A DNA stretch of 57,203 nt from Candidatus Hermodarchaeota archaeon (GCA_016840135.1 JAEOSX010000094.1:1-57203), one strand, 5' to 3'. Positions 48,391 to 57,203 are shown, counted from the first letter of the stretch. Program-made: numbers and translations. The notes: generated by a model from the sequence alone, not told the origin.

Positions 48391-49643
48391 TGTTCTGCCC
48401 TCCTCCTGTCTCGCGTCCTACGCTTCCTTTTTGTGGTAGTCTTTTGAGAATATCTCTTCCTTCTAGAAGGTGCCTGTTGTTGTCGGTGGGGCGCTCCCTC
48501 TGCCTTCCGTTCCTGTGGGCCTTTAGGATATTTTCTCTTAATTTCCTCTATCCGTTGAGCTACGCTTTGCTTCAGCTCCTCTGCAAGATATTGTCCACCA
48601 TAAAAATCAACGCGTGCAGCAATAGCAATTTTACCTGCTAATACTCTAGCAATCTTGCCTCGTTGCCACCATGGAGCCGAATGAATCAATGTGTGTTGAA
48701 AGATGACACCATGTTTAGGGGGGCGTGCTCCGGTCTTCAGTGCACGAAAAAGTGCCTTTTCCGCGCCTAGAACTTGAATTGTGCTCGCGGGAAGTCGTGC
48801 AAGTTTCTCAATGCTTCCCGCTGAACTGATTAGTCTGGCTCCTAGAATTGGTCCAATTAAACCTCTGAGGTTCAGGGCTACCTCTTGCATCACTTTATCC
48901 AAATAGTTTTCTAGTTGTTCTCTATATTTATGGAGATTGATGTACTGCTGTGCTAATTTCTGAATCATTGTCATATCTGAGGTACCAATCTCTGCTCCCA
49001 TTGATTGCCGTGCTGTAATGACTTTCCTTGTTGCTTTTGATAGCGTTGCCATCAATTCAGTATTTCCACGGATTGAATCTCGTTGTCCTCCTTCAGCGAT
49101 GAGCCTTGCAAAGCTGTACGCGTTGTCTTGACGCTTTGCGGCTTCCGGAAAATGCAATCCATAATATTCACGTAGTCTTGACATAAAGAGGTTTAGCGTT
49201 CTCTCAATTTCATCTAGAGTGCCCATTGCTTGTATGATTAACTGATCCCTTCTCTCTGAAGCTTCTCGGATTGCTTGTTTTGAAACTTCCAAGGCGATTT
49301 CTCGGAGTAACTGGCGGTGTTTAGCTGTTGTCAGCGGTGTTAAAAGTGTGCTCCGAACATTGCGCCATAAAACAATATCCTCTGAGTGAACAGTTTTAAT
49401 CCCATAAATTCGTGCTAGTTCCTCTGCCAATTGCTTCGACTCGACAAATAACCGTGTTATGTTTTTCTCTGCTAATCGGGCGAAGATCTCCTCTAGCACA
49501 GGTTCCTTCTCACCATTTAGAATTCTTTCAATACTCGCAGAAGCTTCGTCAACCTCCTCACTAAACCTAATCTTAGTAACGAGGTTAAGGTGCTCGTCTA
49601 CGCAACAAACTCCATAGAAGCTCAAAACTAGGACTCCGTCCAT
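48387..49643 (-). CDS. nop5: Nop5 (Nop56/58-type) C/D box RNP core protein
   Basis: 418 residues. An N-terminal fibrillarin-binding domain and coiled coil are followed by the NOP domain with LIGPILGARLISSAGSIEKL, ARLPASTIQVLGAEKALFRA and KHGVIFQHTLIHSAPWW. The C-terminal tail of about 50 residues is Lys/Arg rich. It scaffolds fibrillarin and L7Ae on guide RNAs and is the first gene of the minus-strand operon. Confidence 0.96.
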   Translation of the reverse strand: MDGVLVLSFYGVCCVDEHLNLVTKIRFSEEVDEASASIERILNGEKEPVLEEIFARLAEKNITRLFVESKQLAEELARIYGIKTVHSEDIVLWRNVRSTLLTPLTTAKHRQLLREIALEVSKQAIREASERRDQLIIQAMGTLDEIERTLNLFMSRLREYYGLHFPEAAKRQDNAYSFARLIAEGGQRDSIRGNTELMATLSKATRKVITARQSMGAEIGTSDMTMIQKLAQQYINLHKYREQLENYLDKVMQEVALNLRGLIGPILGARLISSAGSIEKLARLPASTIQVLGAEKALFRALKTGARPPKHGVIFQHTLIHSAPWWQRGKIARVLAGKIAIAARVDFYGGQYLAEELKQSVAQRIEEIKRKYPKGPQERKAEGAPHRQQQAPSRRKRYSQKTTTKRKRRTRDRRRAEH

Positions 49644-49673
49644 CAGTAATTCACCAAATGCACCCTACCTTCC

Positions 49674-49683
49674 GAATATATGG
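49674..49683 (-). promoter_or_regulatory. Putative TATA box for the nop5-flpA operon
   Basis: On the minus strand the sequence reads accatatatt, starting about 30 nt before the nop5 ATG at 49643, correct for a leaderless transcript. A separate candidate for S30e, atccttaaag, is at 49713-49722 on the plus strand. Both are pattern-based. Confidence 0.4.
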
Positions 49684-49755
49684 TAAAAAACTTCCTACTG
49701 GAGATAAAGGAAATCCTTAAAGGGTGATACGTAAACACCGAAGCAGTGAAAAAAG

Positions 49756-49938
49756 ATGCCAGGCTCTCACGGATCTTTAACTAAAGCTGGTAAGGTAAGA
49801 AGTCAAACTCCTCGAGTTGAGGGAAGGACTCGACGTACTCCTATTCCTCGGATCCGAAACCGGCGTAACTACATCAAGCGAGTACTTGAAGATGTAGCTG
49901 TAGGTCAACCCAAACCTGAACGGATGAGAAGAAGATAG
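49756..49938 (+). CDS. rps30e: Ribosomal protein S30e
   Basis: 60 residues: MPGSHGSLTKAGKVRSQTPR followed by a basic region with PRIRNRRNYIKRVLED. This is the archaeal S30e sequence. The eukaryotic version is fused to a ubiquitin-like domain; here it stands alone. It is a short gene that could be missed by length filters. Confidence 0.93.
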   Translation: MPGSHGSLTKAGKVRSQTPRVEGRTRRTPIPRIRNRRNYIKRVLEDVAVGQPKPERMRRR

Positions 49939-50019
49939 GGCTAAGATCAGATTCGAGTTCTTAGAGCACTTCACATTTTTCTGTTTCTATATCACTAAGG
50001 GTTTCTGACCTTTCTCAAG

Positions 50020-51642
50020 GTGGATGCTGAATTGCAGCATGTGGCAAAGGAAATCATCCGAGAAGTACTGGAAGGTCGTATTAGCAGCAAAGAGGATCTC
50101 CAGAAACTTAAACGACGCCTTTGTCGGCGTTACCATCTACCTCGTTTCCCCTCTGATGTTGAGATTCTTTCCTTTGCCACTGAAGAGGAAAAACGGGTCA
50201 TCGCCAAAGTCCTCCGAAAGAAACCAACTCGAACACTCTCTGGAGTCGCCATCGTCGCTGTCATGGCAAAACCGATGAAGTGCCCGGGGCGATGTATCTA
50301 TTGTCCATCAAATCTGCCCACTTCACCCAAGGCGTACACGGGGGAAGAGCCAGCGACGTTAAGGGCAAGGCAAAGCGAATATGATGCTTATCTCCAAGTT
50401 ACGAGTCGCCTACAGCAACTACAAGCCATGGGGCATAGCACAGATAAAGTCGAATTAATTGTTATGGGGGGAACCTTTCTTTCCGCACCTGATGACTATC
50501 AATTCAACTTTATGAAACGATGCTTTGACGCGTTAAATGGAAGAGAAGCCTCTAATTTAGGAGAGGCGATAAAGTGGGCGGAAACAAGCCCCGCTAGACC
50601 AGTGGGGATAACGATAGAAACCAGGCCTGATTACTGCAGCCCTAAACACGTTGATATAATGCTGTCTTTTGGAACAACACGTGTTGAACTCGGAGTCCAG
50701 ACAATCTATGACGATATCTATGAACATATCCAGCGGGGACACACAATATCAGATGTCATTACTGCTACTCAAGTGGCTCGTGATGCGGGTCTTAAGATAT
50801 GTTATCACATAATGCCTGGACTTGGTAATTTTTCTGAAATATCTGGTTCGCTAACCACTTCTCTAGAACGAGATCTCCAAATATTCAAAGATCTATTTCA
50901 GCGTCCGGAGTTCAGGCCCGATTTACTCAAGATATATCCATGCCTTGTATTGCGTGGAAGTGAACTATTCGAGATTTGGCGTAACAGCGGATACACTCCT
51001 TATTCGACTGAGCAAGTTGTGGATCTCTTGGCAGAAGCAATGCCTTACATTCCTCGTTATGTCCGTATTCAAAGGATGCAGCGAGACATACCTAGAGGTC
51101 TTATTGTTGCAGGACCAAATGCTGGTAACTTAACTCAGCTTGTCTTTCGTCGCGCCGAGGAGAGGGGTTACCCAATTCATACAATACGTTATCGGGAGGC
51201 TGGTTATAAACAGCGTTCAGAATTACCGAGTAGCGCAATCCTTGGCATTAAAGCATTGAATCTCAGTGTCGATGAATACTCGGCTTCAAACGGTACAGAG
51301 ATATTCCTTGCCTTCGAGGAAACAGAGTTAGATATGCTAGTGGGCTATCTTCGCCTCCGAATCCCCAGTGAGAATACTCATCGACCTGAAATCCACGGGC
51401 ATGATGCAGCTTTACTCAGGGAGCTCCATGTCTTTGGACTTGTAGCTGAGTTGGGTGGAAGACCTGGAGGTGCTTGGCAGCATCGTGGACTTGGAGCGCA
51501 TCTTCTTACTGCTGCAGAAGAACGTGCTCGGAGTGGGGGGTGCAGTTTCATTGTTTGTACAAGTGGAATTGGCGTGAGACAGTATTATCGTCGCCACGGT
51601 TATACGTCTAAAGGACCCTATATGGTTAAGCGATTAAAGTAA
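50020..51642 (+). CDS. elp3: Elp3 radical-SAM tRNA uridine-34 acetyltransferase
   Basis: 540 residues. The N-terminal RNA-binding region leads into the radical-SAM cluster KCPGRCIYCPSNLPTSPKAY and then VELIVMGGTFLSAPDDYQ. The central part has TIETRPDYCSPKHVD and RVELGVQTIYDDI. The C-terminal GNAT domain ends GGAWQHRGLGAHLLTAAEER. Archaeal Elp3 makes the cm5U34 class of wobble modification alone. Its possible tRNA targets include U34-bearing tRNAs, such as the UAU tRNA-Ile here (inference). The start is GTG at 50020. Confidence 0.95.
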   Translation: MDAELQHVAKEIIREVLEGRISSKEDLQKLKRRLCRRYHLPRFPSDVEILSFATEEEKRVIAKVLRKKPTRTLSGVAIVAVMAKPMKCPGRCIYCPSNLPTSPKAYTGEEPATLRARQSEYDAYLQVTSRLQQLQAMGHSTDKVELIVMGGTFLSAPDDYQFNFMKRCFDALNGREASNLGEAIKWAETSPARPVGITIETRPDYCSPKHVDIMLSFGTTRVELGVQTIYDDIYEHIQRGHTISDVITATQVARDAGLKICYHIMPGLGNFSEISGSLTTSLERDLQIFKDLFQRPEFRPDLLKIYPCLVLRGSELFEIWRNSGYTPYSTEQVVDLLAEAMPYIPRYVRIQRMQRDIPRGLIVAGPNAGNLTQLVFRRAEERGYPIHTIRYREAGYKQRSELPSSAILGIKALNLSVDEYSASNGTEIFLAFEETELDMLVGYLRLRIPSENTHRPEIHGHDAALLRELHVFGLVAELGGRPGGAWQHRGLGAHLLTAAEERARSGGCSFIVCTSGIGVRQYYRRHGYTSKGPYMVKRLK

Positions 51643-51674
51643 CTTGGTGCAGAACGAGCTTCTTGATATTAACT

Positions 51675-51683
51675 CTTATATAC
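51675..51683 (+). promoter_or_regulatory. Putative TATA box for glmS
   Basis: The sequence cttatatac lies about 65-73 nt before the glmS GTG at 51748. It predicts a 5' leader of roughly 40 nt. Pattern-based. Confidence 0.4.
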
Positions 51684-51747
51684 GTAAAAGCAGTTAGTTT
51701 TATTAAGGGGGAAACCCTAGGCTAGGGGTATCTATTAGGTGTTCAGT

Positions 51748-53580
51748 GTGTGCGGCATTATTGGGGCTGTACTTATCAGAGGTCAAGTCGCTCCGCTTAT
51801 CAGACAGTCACTGAAACGATTAGAGTATCGTGGATACGATTCGAGTGGAATAGCGACCGTAGAAGAGGGACGAATCTATATCAAGAAAGATAAGGGAAAA
51901 ATTGATGACATTCACAGACGATTGAATTTCGACCTTCTACCTGGAGTAATTGGTATTGGACACACACGCTGGGCAACCCACGGGCCTCCTTCACGTTCTA
52001 ATGCACATCCACACATAGACTGCAATAATCGCATTGCAGTTGTCCACAATGGAATAATAGAGAATTACCAAGAACTTCGTGAATCATTAGTGGACCGAGG
52101 ACACAGTTTCCTCTCCGAGACTGATACGGAAGTGATACCGCACCTAATCGAGGAAGCTCTACAAACTACAAAAGGACTCGATCAAGCTGTGGGAAAAATC
52201 CTGCCCAAAATAGAGGGGAGTTATGCAATTGCTGTTCTAGACACAAGTGGAACCTCACTCGTGTGTGCTCGAAAAGAGAGTCCTCTCCTACTTGGTCTGA
52301 GCAACGATGGGTTCTATTGTGCGTCAGACGTCCCTGCCTTTCTACCAATGACACGACAAATCATTGTGCTCGAAGACGAGGAAATTGCTTGTCTAACTAC
52401 TCAAGGTGCTACTCTTTACCAGCTATCACCAAAGGGGAAGCTTTTCAAACTTCCACCAAAATCTCCAACTACTGTTCAGTGGACTCTCGATATGGCAGAG
52501 AAGGGTGGCTATCCACATTTCATGCTAAAGGAAATCCATGAACAACCAAGGGTTCTACGTGATACATTACGAATAAAGAAGGCGGAGCTGCAGAAATTCG
52601 CTGAAGTAATGAATAACCACCAAACAATCTGTACTGTGGCTGCAGGAACATCCTACCATGCAACGCTAGCCTCAAGATATATGTTTTCTCAGATTGCGGG
52701 GCGATTTTTGCATAGTGTTGTTGCCTCAGAGAGTCCAGAAATTATTGATACTAGTCTAGGTGACGAAGCAGTAATTATAGCAGTTTCACAGTCAGGAGAA
52801 ACAATAGATACAATCCACGCTATCAAAGATTTGAAGCGGCAGGGTTGCACTATTCTCGTAATTACTAATACGATTGACAGCTCAATCACTCGATTAGCTG
52901 ATAGTGTTCTCTATACGCAAGCAGGTCCTGAAATCGGTGTTGCTGCCACAAAAACCTTCGTTACACAGCTAGCATGTTTGGCTAGTCTTTCAATTTGCGT
53001 AGGTGAAATAACTGGAAAACAAACACACGAAGAAGCTCGTCATCTTCTCGAGGAATTAAATCAATTTCCCGAGCTACTCCAGTCTATTATTAGAAACCAA
53101 GAGAGTATCGTCAAGGAAACTGCACAGCATTACGTCGCAAAACCTAGCTTCTTCTTTCTAGGTCGAGGTATAAGTAGAGCTACAGCAATGGAAGGAGCAC
53201 TGAAAATAAAAGAACTTGCTTATGTTCATGCTGAAGGTTACCCTGCGGGTGAATCAAAACACGGACCTATTGCCCTTGTTGAGGAAGGATTTCCAGTTGT
53301 TTTTGTTGCTCCCAATGACAGAACTCGACGTTTTATTTTAGGTAATGTAATGGAGATGAAATCTCGTTTAGCTCAAATCATCACATTGTGTTCGGGCGAT
53401 GATGAACGTCTTGCTGAGCTGAGCGATAGTGTGATACAGATGCCTTCTAATCTATCAAATGCGTTTTCACCAATAGGATATGTTGTACCACTGCAATTCC
53501 TAGCCTACTACGCTGCAATCCAACGAGGGTACAATCCAGACCAACCAAGAAACTTGGCGAAGGCTGTAACCGTACTGTGA
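51748..53580 (+). CDS. glmS: Glutamine:fructose-6-phosphate aminotransferase
   Basis: 610 residues. It makes glucosamine-6-phosphate from fructose-6-phosphate and glutamine. The catalytic Cys must follow the initiator Met, so the GTG at 51748 (M-CGIIGAVL) is the start rather than the GTG at 51739. Glutaminase motifs are GYDSSGIATVEEG and HTRWATHGPPSRSNAHPH; SIS-domain motifs are CTVAAGTSYHATLAS, VSQSGETIDTI and GESKHGPIALVEEG. The C-terminus is NLAKAVTVL, the conserved ending. Confidence 0.96.
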   Translation: MCGIIGAVLIRGQVAPLIRQSLKRLEYRGYDSSGIATVEEGRIYIKKDKGKIDDIHRRLNFDLLPGVIGIGHTRWATHGPPSRSNAHPHIDCNNRIAVVHNGIIENYQELRESLVDRGHSFLSETDTEVIPHLIEEALQTTKGLDQAVGKILPKIEGSYAIAVLDTSGTSLVCARKESPLLLGLSNDGFYCASDVPAFLPMTRQIIVLEDEEIACLTTQGATLYQLSPKGKLFKLPPKSPTTVQWTLDMAEKGGYPHFMLKEIHEQPRVLRDTLRIKKAELQKFAEVMNNHQTICTVAAGTSYHATLASRYMFSQIAGRFLHSVVASESPEIIDTSLGDEAVIIAVSQSGETIDTIHAIKDLKRQGCTILVITNTIDSSITRLADSVLYTQAGPEIGVAATKTFVTQLACLASLSICVGEITGKQTHEEARHLLEELNQFPELLQSIIRNQESIVKETAQHYVAKPSFFFLGRGISRATAMEGALKIKELAYVHAEGYPAGESKHGPIALVEEGFPVVFVAPNDRTRRFILGNVMEMKSRLAQIITLCSGDDERLAELSDSVIQMPSNLSNAFSPIGYVVPLQFLAYYAAIQRGYNPDQPRNLAKAVTVL

Positions 53581-53629
53581 AATATCATTCATGTCTGAGC
53601 AATGTATTAGGGTCCTCTTAGCGTATATG

Positions 53630-53639
53630 CTTTATAAAA
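53630..53639 (+). promoter_or_regulatory. Putative TATA box for the zinc-ribbon gene
   Basis: The sequence ctttataaaa lies about 53-62 nt before the ATG at 53692. The gene has a ggtgat ribosome binding site 5 nt before the ATG, fitting a short leader. Pattern-based. Confidence 0.45.
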
Positions 53640-53691
53640 ACAGTTAAAGCAATCGGTTCATTAGCTCTCCTAGGAAAAAAGGTGATAACAA

Positions 53692-53934
53692 ATGGTGCGA
53701 TGTCCCGAATGCGCGTCTCCGAAAATGAAATATGATTTCCGATCAAGTAGATATGTTTGTAAACGATGTGGACTCGCCCTTTCCCGTGGAGAGCTAGACC
53801 GATCTTGGGACGAACAAAGGTCAGCCTACCGACGTGAAAACCAAGAAGATACAAGAGCCCAACACCGTCGCGATTATCTAGATTGGTGGCTAAGTTCGAA
53901 GGAGAAAGAGAAACCAAAGCGAAAGCGATCATAG
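53692..53934 (+). CDS. Small TFIIB-type zinc-ribbon protein
   Basis: 80 residues: a zinc ribbon with VRCPECASPKMKYDFRSSRY and VCKRCGLALSRGELDR, then a charged helical tail ending in a KPKRKRS basic patch. The CxxC...CxxC spacing is like the ribbon of TFB, but no cyclin fold follows. It could be a transcription accessory factor or an RNA-binding protein. It lies between glmS and orc1. Confidence 0.75.
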   Translation: MVRCPECASPKMKYDFRSSRYVCKRCGLALSRGELDRSWDEQRSAYRRENQEDTRAQHRRDYLDWWLSSKEKEKPKRKRS

Positions 53935-54073
53935 CTGAAATTATATAGCTTCTTCTCGGGAAGTGGGAAGATGCGAGCAGGTGTTTAGTTGTAACTCGGT
54001 GTGGATAAATCTTTTATTAGCTGTCTTTCACTTTGACATAATTAGCTAACACCACAAACAGTCGGGAATTATC

Positions 54074-55297
54074 TTGTGTTCTGATGATGATTTGATTGAA
54101 AGGGCTTTGCTGAGTGCTACAGTGTTTAAGAGCGAAGAAACTCTCCATCCAGCATTTATACCATCCAAACTCCCGAATAGAGAGTCGCAATTAATTCGTC
54201 TTAGTCACACATTCAAGCCGCTATTGAATGATGAAGGTGCCTACGCAGTGAATGTTGCAGTCGTAGGACGACCAGGCACAGGAAAAACTGCTTCAATTAA
54301 ATTCTTTGGACGTGCGCTAGAGAAGGTAGCTGCAAAACGCGGTACATCAGGTGGCGTGCGATTCGAATATTATGATTGTTTTATGTTTCGTACAAAAAGT
54401 GCGATTCTTCGAGATCTCCTTACAGAACGATTCAAAGTTACAAGTCGCGGATTCTCAGATGAAGAAATCACAAGTATGCTTAATAAACGGCTTCTACGTG
54501 AAAATATACGGCTAGTGCTCTGTCTTGACGAAGCTTACCTCTTGGGACAGGACCTGTTGAGTCTAATTCACTCAAGTGAAGTTGCACATCATGGACAAGC
54601 ATACATCTCTACCTTGATTGCATGTCGAACTACAGACTGGCAAAATAGTCTCAGTTTTCCGCTTTCGGGGAGATTAAACGACCGAATTGAAATGCCTCCC
54701 TATAAGGAAGAGGAGCTATATCAGATTCTAAAGTACAGAACTGAGCTAGCCTTCCATGATAATGTAGTTCCCGATGACATTTTGCTCATGGTAGCAAATA
54801 TTGCTGCGGCAACAAAAAACGCTCGTCATGGCATTGAAATGTTGTTATGGGCTGGTAAAGCGGCTGATAGGTTTGGCGTTAGGCCAATTACTCCCGAAAT
54901 GATACGAAGAGCAAAGCAAGAAGTCTTTTCCGAACTCCGCTCAGATGTACTTTACAGTTTGCGTTACCAAGAACTCCTAGTGCTTGCCGCAGTTTCTAGA
55001 CGACTTAAACTAGAAATGAGTCAAGCCACAACTTTTGCTAAGGTATTTGACAGTTATCAGATTATCTGCGAGGAATATGGTGCCACAAAACAAGCAATGC
55101 CGACATTCCGGAAAACTGTCGATGCACTCGCAAGGTTGGGTATTATAGGAAAAGTTGTGGAAAGTATCGGCGGTGGTCAACGAGGGAGACGGGCTCGGTT
55201 GACACTTATGGATATCCCTGTTGAGATTTTTGATGAACGTGTTGGTGAAATTCTCCAGCGTCGATTGGCAGAAGACGGTGAACCAGAAGATAAGTGA
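54074..55297 (+). CDS. orc1: Orc1/Cdc6 replication initiator
   Basis: 407 residues. AAA+ motifs are Walker A VVGRPGTGKTASIKFF, Walker B LVLCLDEAYLLGQD and sensor-type IACRTTDW. The C-terminal part carries a winged helix (KTVDALARLGIIGKVVES). It marks origins and loads MCM. The start is TTG at 54074. It overlaps the GINS gene by 4 nt, and the 139 nt upstream could hold origin elements, though none is recognisable. Confidence 0.92.
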   Translation: MCSDDDLIERALLSATVFKSEETLHPAFIPSKLPNRESQLIRLSHTFKPLLNDEGAYAVNVAVVGRPGTGKTASIKFFGRALEKVAAKRGTSGGVRFEYYDCFMFRTKSAILRDLLTERFKVTSRGFSDEEITSMLNKRLLRENIRLVLCLDEAYLLGQDLLSLIHSSEVAHHGQAYISTLIACRTTDWQNSLSFPLSGRLNDRIEMPPYKEEELYQILKYRTELAFHDNVVPDDILLMVANIAAATKNARHGIEMLLWAGKAADRFGVRPITPEMIRRAKQEVFSELRSDVLYSLRYQELLVLAAVSRRLKLEMSQATTFAKVFDSYQIICEEYGATKQAMPTFRKTVDALARLGIIGKVVESIGGGQRGRRARLTLMDIPVEIFDERVGEILQRRLAEDGEPEDK

Positions 55298-55881
55298 AAG
55301 TGTTCAAAGGGATTGTAAAGAATATGGCAGTCAAAACAATGCACGATGATGTCCTGTTTGAATATCGAAATTCTCTAGTAACAATAGTTATTCTCGAAGA
55401 GATTGATGAATTCACTGTTCAAAATGTAACATATGGTCCTTTCGAAAAGGATCGTGAAACTGATTTACCGCGATGGATTGCTGGAGTGCTGCTAACACAA
55501 AAAAAGGTTCGAATTAAAGAAACTGATATAGGCCCCTCTGAACTCCAGAAAGCATTGTGGCGTGAAACGAGTGAACCAGACCTTCAGCAATTAGCACCTA
55601 ATTATTATTTCATTATGAAACAACGTATTGCTCAACTCATACAAGAGAACCAGCAATCACCCAACCAAGTTCGGATTGCAACACAAAGTAAAATGGAACG
55701 CCTGCTGAGGGATCTTGTAACAAGCCGCCTCCTAAAATTAATGAAAATATCATTACGTGAGGATCGTCTTGACGAGATAAAGAATAACATGACGGAAGAA
55801 GAGTGTTGGCTAGTAGACCGCCTTACGAATCTCCTACGCAATTGGGAAAATGTAGTATTAGAGGTGGAAATTGGTGGCTGA
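55294..55881 (+). CDS. GINS complex subunit (Gins23-like)
   Basis: 195 residues. The strand-rich B domain comes first (EEIDEFTVQNVTYGPFEKDR, then DLPRWIAGVLLTQKKVRI), followed by a helical A domain (LQQLAPNYYFIMKQRIAQLI to the C-terminus). That B-A order is the Psf2/Psf3 type, so Gins23 is more likely than Gins51. GINS joins MCM and GAN to form the CMG-like helicase. It overlaps orc1 by 4 nt and mcm by 8 nt, making one operon. Confidence 0.85.
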   Translation: MKVFKGIVKNMAVKTMHDDVLFEYRNSLVTIVILEEIDEFTVQNVTYGPFEKDRETDLPRWIAGVLLTQKKVRIKETDIGPSELQKALWRETSEPDLQQLAPNYYFIMKQRIAQLIQENQQSPNQVRIATQSKMERLLRDLVTSRLLKLMKISLREDRLDEIKNNMTEEECWLVDRLTNLLRNWENVVLEVEIGG

Positions 55882-57203
55882 GGAAATCGACTTCGCAGCT
55901 CGAATCGAAGACTTCCTTAATTCCTTCAAGACCGTGGAAGGAGACACCCCGTATCGGGACGCTATTGAACGGCTTGAGACTAGTGACAAACGTTCTGTCG
56001 TGGTTCAATTTGACCATATCGCGAGTCATGATCCCGAACTAGCAAAAGCGCTCCGTGAACATCCAGAGCAAGCAATCGAAGCCGCTTCAACTGCAATCCA
56101 CCGCATAGCTCGAGTTGTCATTCCAGATTACGCACGCACCGTCGAAACATTCCACATACGCTTCAGAGAAGTGCCTGACAAGGTCTCTGTACGTGAAATA
56201 CGGGCTGAACACATTGGTAACCTCATCAAAGTAGATGCCATGGTGACTCGTGTTAGCGACGTGAAACCACTCCTCGTTGAGGGGGTATTCAAATGTCGCC
56301 AATGTGGAAATGTAATGATAATCCCACAACTTGGCCAGTATACGCCACCACCCTTCTGTTCAGAGAAAGCCTGTGGTACCCGACGAGGACCCTTTGATCT
56401 CCTCGCTGAAAAATCCAAGTTCACAGACTGGCAAAAAATCCGCCTCCAAGAAAAACCCGAAGAACTCCCCGCCGGCACCCTTCCCCGAGCCCTAGACTGC
56501 TTCCTCCAAGACGACCTAGTCGACCTCGCACGACCCGGCGATCCAGTCCGCATCGTAGGTGTCCTTAAATCCTCACAGGACATATCCGCAGTCCGCCGCA
56601 AAGCATCACCCACATTCAGCGTATTCCTCATGACAAACAGCGTCGATGTTCTAGAACGTGAAGCAGACCGCCTAGAAATCACGCCCAAAGAAAAAGAAGA
56701 AATCCTCAAACTCGCCCAAGACCCCCTCATCCACAGAAAAATCATCAACTCCGTTGCCCCAAGTATCTACGGGCTAACCGACATCAAAGAAGCGGTAATA
56801 CTCCTACTCTTCGGAGGCGTCGCAAAAGAACTCTCAGATGGCATCAAAATAAGAGGCGACTCCAACATCCTCCTCGTAGGGGATCCTGGAACGGCTAAAT
56901 CGCAGCTCTTGAAGTATGTCACTAGCCTTGCTCCAAGGGGACTCTACACAAGTGGCAAGGGTTCGACGGCAGCAGGGTTAACTGCTGCTGTGCTCCGGGA
57001 CCCAGATACAGAAGGGCTCACATTGGAAGCCGGTGCCCTCGTCCTAGCCGATCGCGGGCTGGCGTGTATTGACGAGTTCGATAAGATGCGCCCACAGGAT
57101 CGGACAGCAATACACGAAGTCATGGAACAACACTCTGTTAGTATAGCCAAGGCTGGTATTGTTGCAACGTTGAATGCGCGTACTGCGATTTTGGCTGCAG
57201 CAA
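55874..57203 (+). CDS. mcm: MCM replicative helicase (3' truncated by window)
   Basis: About 443 residues are visible; the frame runs off the right edge. The start is GTG at 55874 (VAEEIDFAARIEDF), overlapping the GINS stop; TTG 55871 is also possible. The N-terminal domain has FHIRFREVPDKVSVREIRAE and a zinc site CRQCG...CSEKAC. The AAA+ core shows Walker A LLVGDPGTAKSQLLKYV, the PS1-like ASIYGLTDIKEAV equivalent (APSIYGLTDIKEAV), and Walker B LACIDEFDKMRPQDR, then the sensor-1 region ATLNARTAILAA. It is the third gene of the orc1-gins-mcm operon. Confidence 0.96.
   Translation, partial: MAEEIDFAARIEDFLNSFKTVEGDTPYRDAIERLETSDKRSVVVQFDHIASHDPELAKALREHPEQAIEAASTAIHRIARVVIPDYARTVETFHIRFREVPDKVSVREIRAEHIGNLIKVDAMVTRVSDVKPLLVEGVFKCRQCGNVMIIPQLGQYTPPPFCSEKACGTRRGPFDLLAEKSKFTDWQKIRLQEKPEELPAGTLPRALDCFLQDDLVDLARPGDPVRIVGVLKSSQDISAVRRKASPTFSVFLMTNSVDVLEREADRLEITPKEKEEILKLAQDPLIHRKIINSVAPSIYGLTDIKEAVILLLFGGVAKELSDGIKIRGDSNILLVGDPGTAKSQLLKYVTSLAPRGLYTSGKGSTAAGLTAAVLRDPDTEGLTLEAGALVLADRGLACIDEFDKMRPQDRTAIHEVMEQHSVSIAKAGIVATLNARTAILAAA

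Noticed and set aside
53935-54073. Replication origin immediately upstream of orc1
   Set aside because: The position is right, but the gap is only 139 nt and I could not find a repeated or palindromic origin-box pattern, so I did not annotate an origin.
56128-56748. 206-residue minus-strand frame opposite mcm
   Set aside because: The Ser/Arg-rich composition is typical of antisense shadows; the MCM reading has a zinc site, Walker A and Walker B, so this is not a gene.

Overview
The window is a stretch of archaeal chromosome packed with information-processing genes. Archaeal markers include Orc1/Cdc6-GINS-MCM, TFB, a TFE-beta-like factor, Nop5-fibrillarin, Gar1, LSm, SRP19, S8e, S30e, HerA-NurA, NucS, RIO2, Elp3 and an intron-bearing tRNA. 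A Ras/Rab-like small GTPase, an MglA-like GTPase set among roadblock proteins, an EMC6-like membrane protein and SMC-ScpA-ScpB point to an Asgard archaeon or a close relative of the TACK/Asgard branch. That placement is inference; no rRNA is present to confirm it. HypA/HypE (hydrogenase maturation), IorAB and an ADP-forming acyl-CoA synthetase beta subunit suggest anaerobic, hydrogenase-bearing, amino-acid-fermenting metabolism.

Layout. 1-8.2 kb: a repeat-bearing truncated gene, a TrmB regulator, Memo, iorBA, an unknown gene, the CCA-adding enzyme, AMMECR1 and a four-CBS protein. 8.3-13 kb: Rqc2/NFACT, an EMC6-like protein, Lrp and KaiC-like proteins, an A24 prepilin peptidase and a small membrane protein. 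13-16.2 kb: a tRNA-Ile gene with anticodon UAU and three introns, directly downstream of ileS. 16.4-22.3 kb: Ras-like GTPase, NucS, methyltransferase, LSm, DUF460, RIO2, ArsR. 22.3-26 kb: herA, interrupted by an intein, with nurA. 26-32 kb: HD hydrolase, a dolichol/phytol-kinase-like protein, XRE regulator, GPN GTPase, acyl-CoA synthetase beta subunit, a coiled-coil protein, NYN-like protein and UppS. 32.2-40.4 kb: a roadblock/MglA cluster, then smc-scpA-scpB and a longin-like candidate. 40.4-44.5 kb: hypE, S8e, hypA, SRP19, gar1, tfb, TFE-beta-like. 44.5-49.7 kb: a six-gene minus-strand RNA-modification operon. 49.7-57.2 kb: S30e, Elp3, GlmS, a zinc ribbon, then the replication operon orc1-gins-mcm, cut by the window edge.

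The most notable items are the three-intron tRNA-Ile(UAU) next to its synthetase gene, which reconstructs to a regular 76-nt cloverleaf with an A19-U56 pair in place of G19-C56; the intein beside the HerA Walker B motif; the EMC6-like protein; the roadblock/GTPase cluster; and a TFB gene whose zinc ribbon lies upstream of every canonical in-frame start codon. No rRNA, CRISPR array, transposase or integrase was seen, and apart from the tRNA-containing region no intergenic gap exceeds 300 bases.
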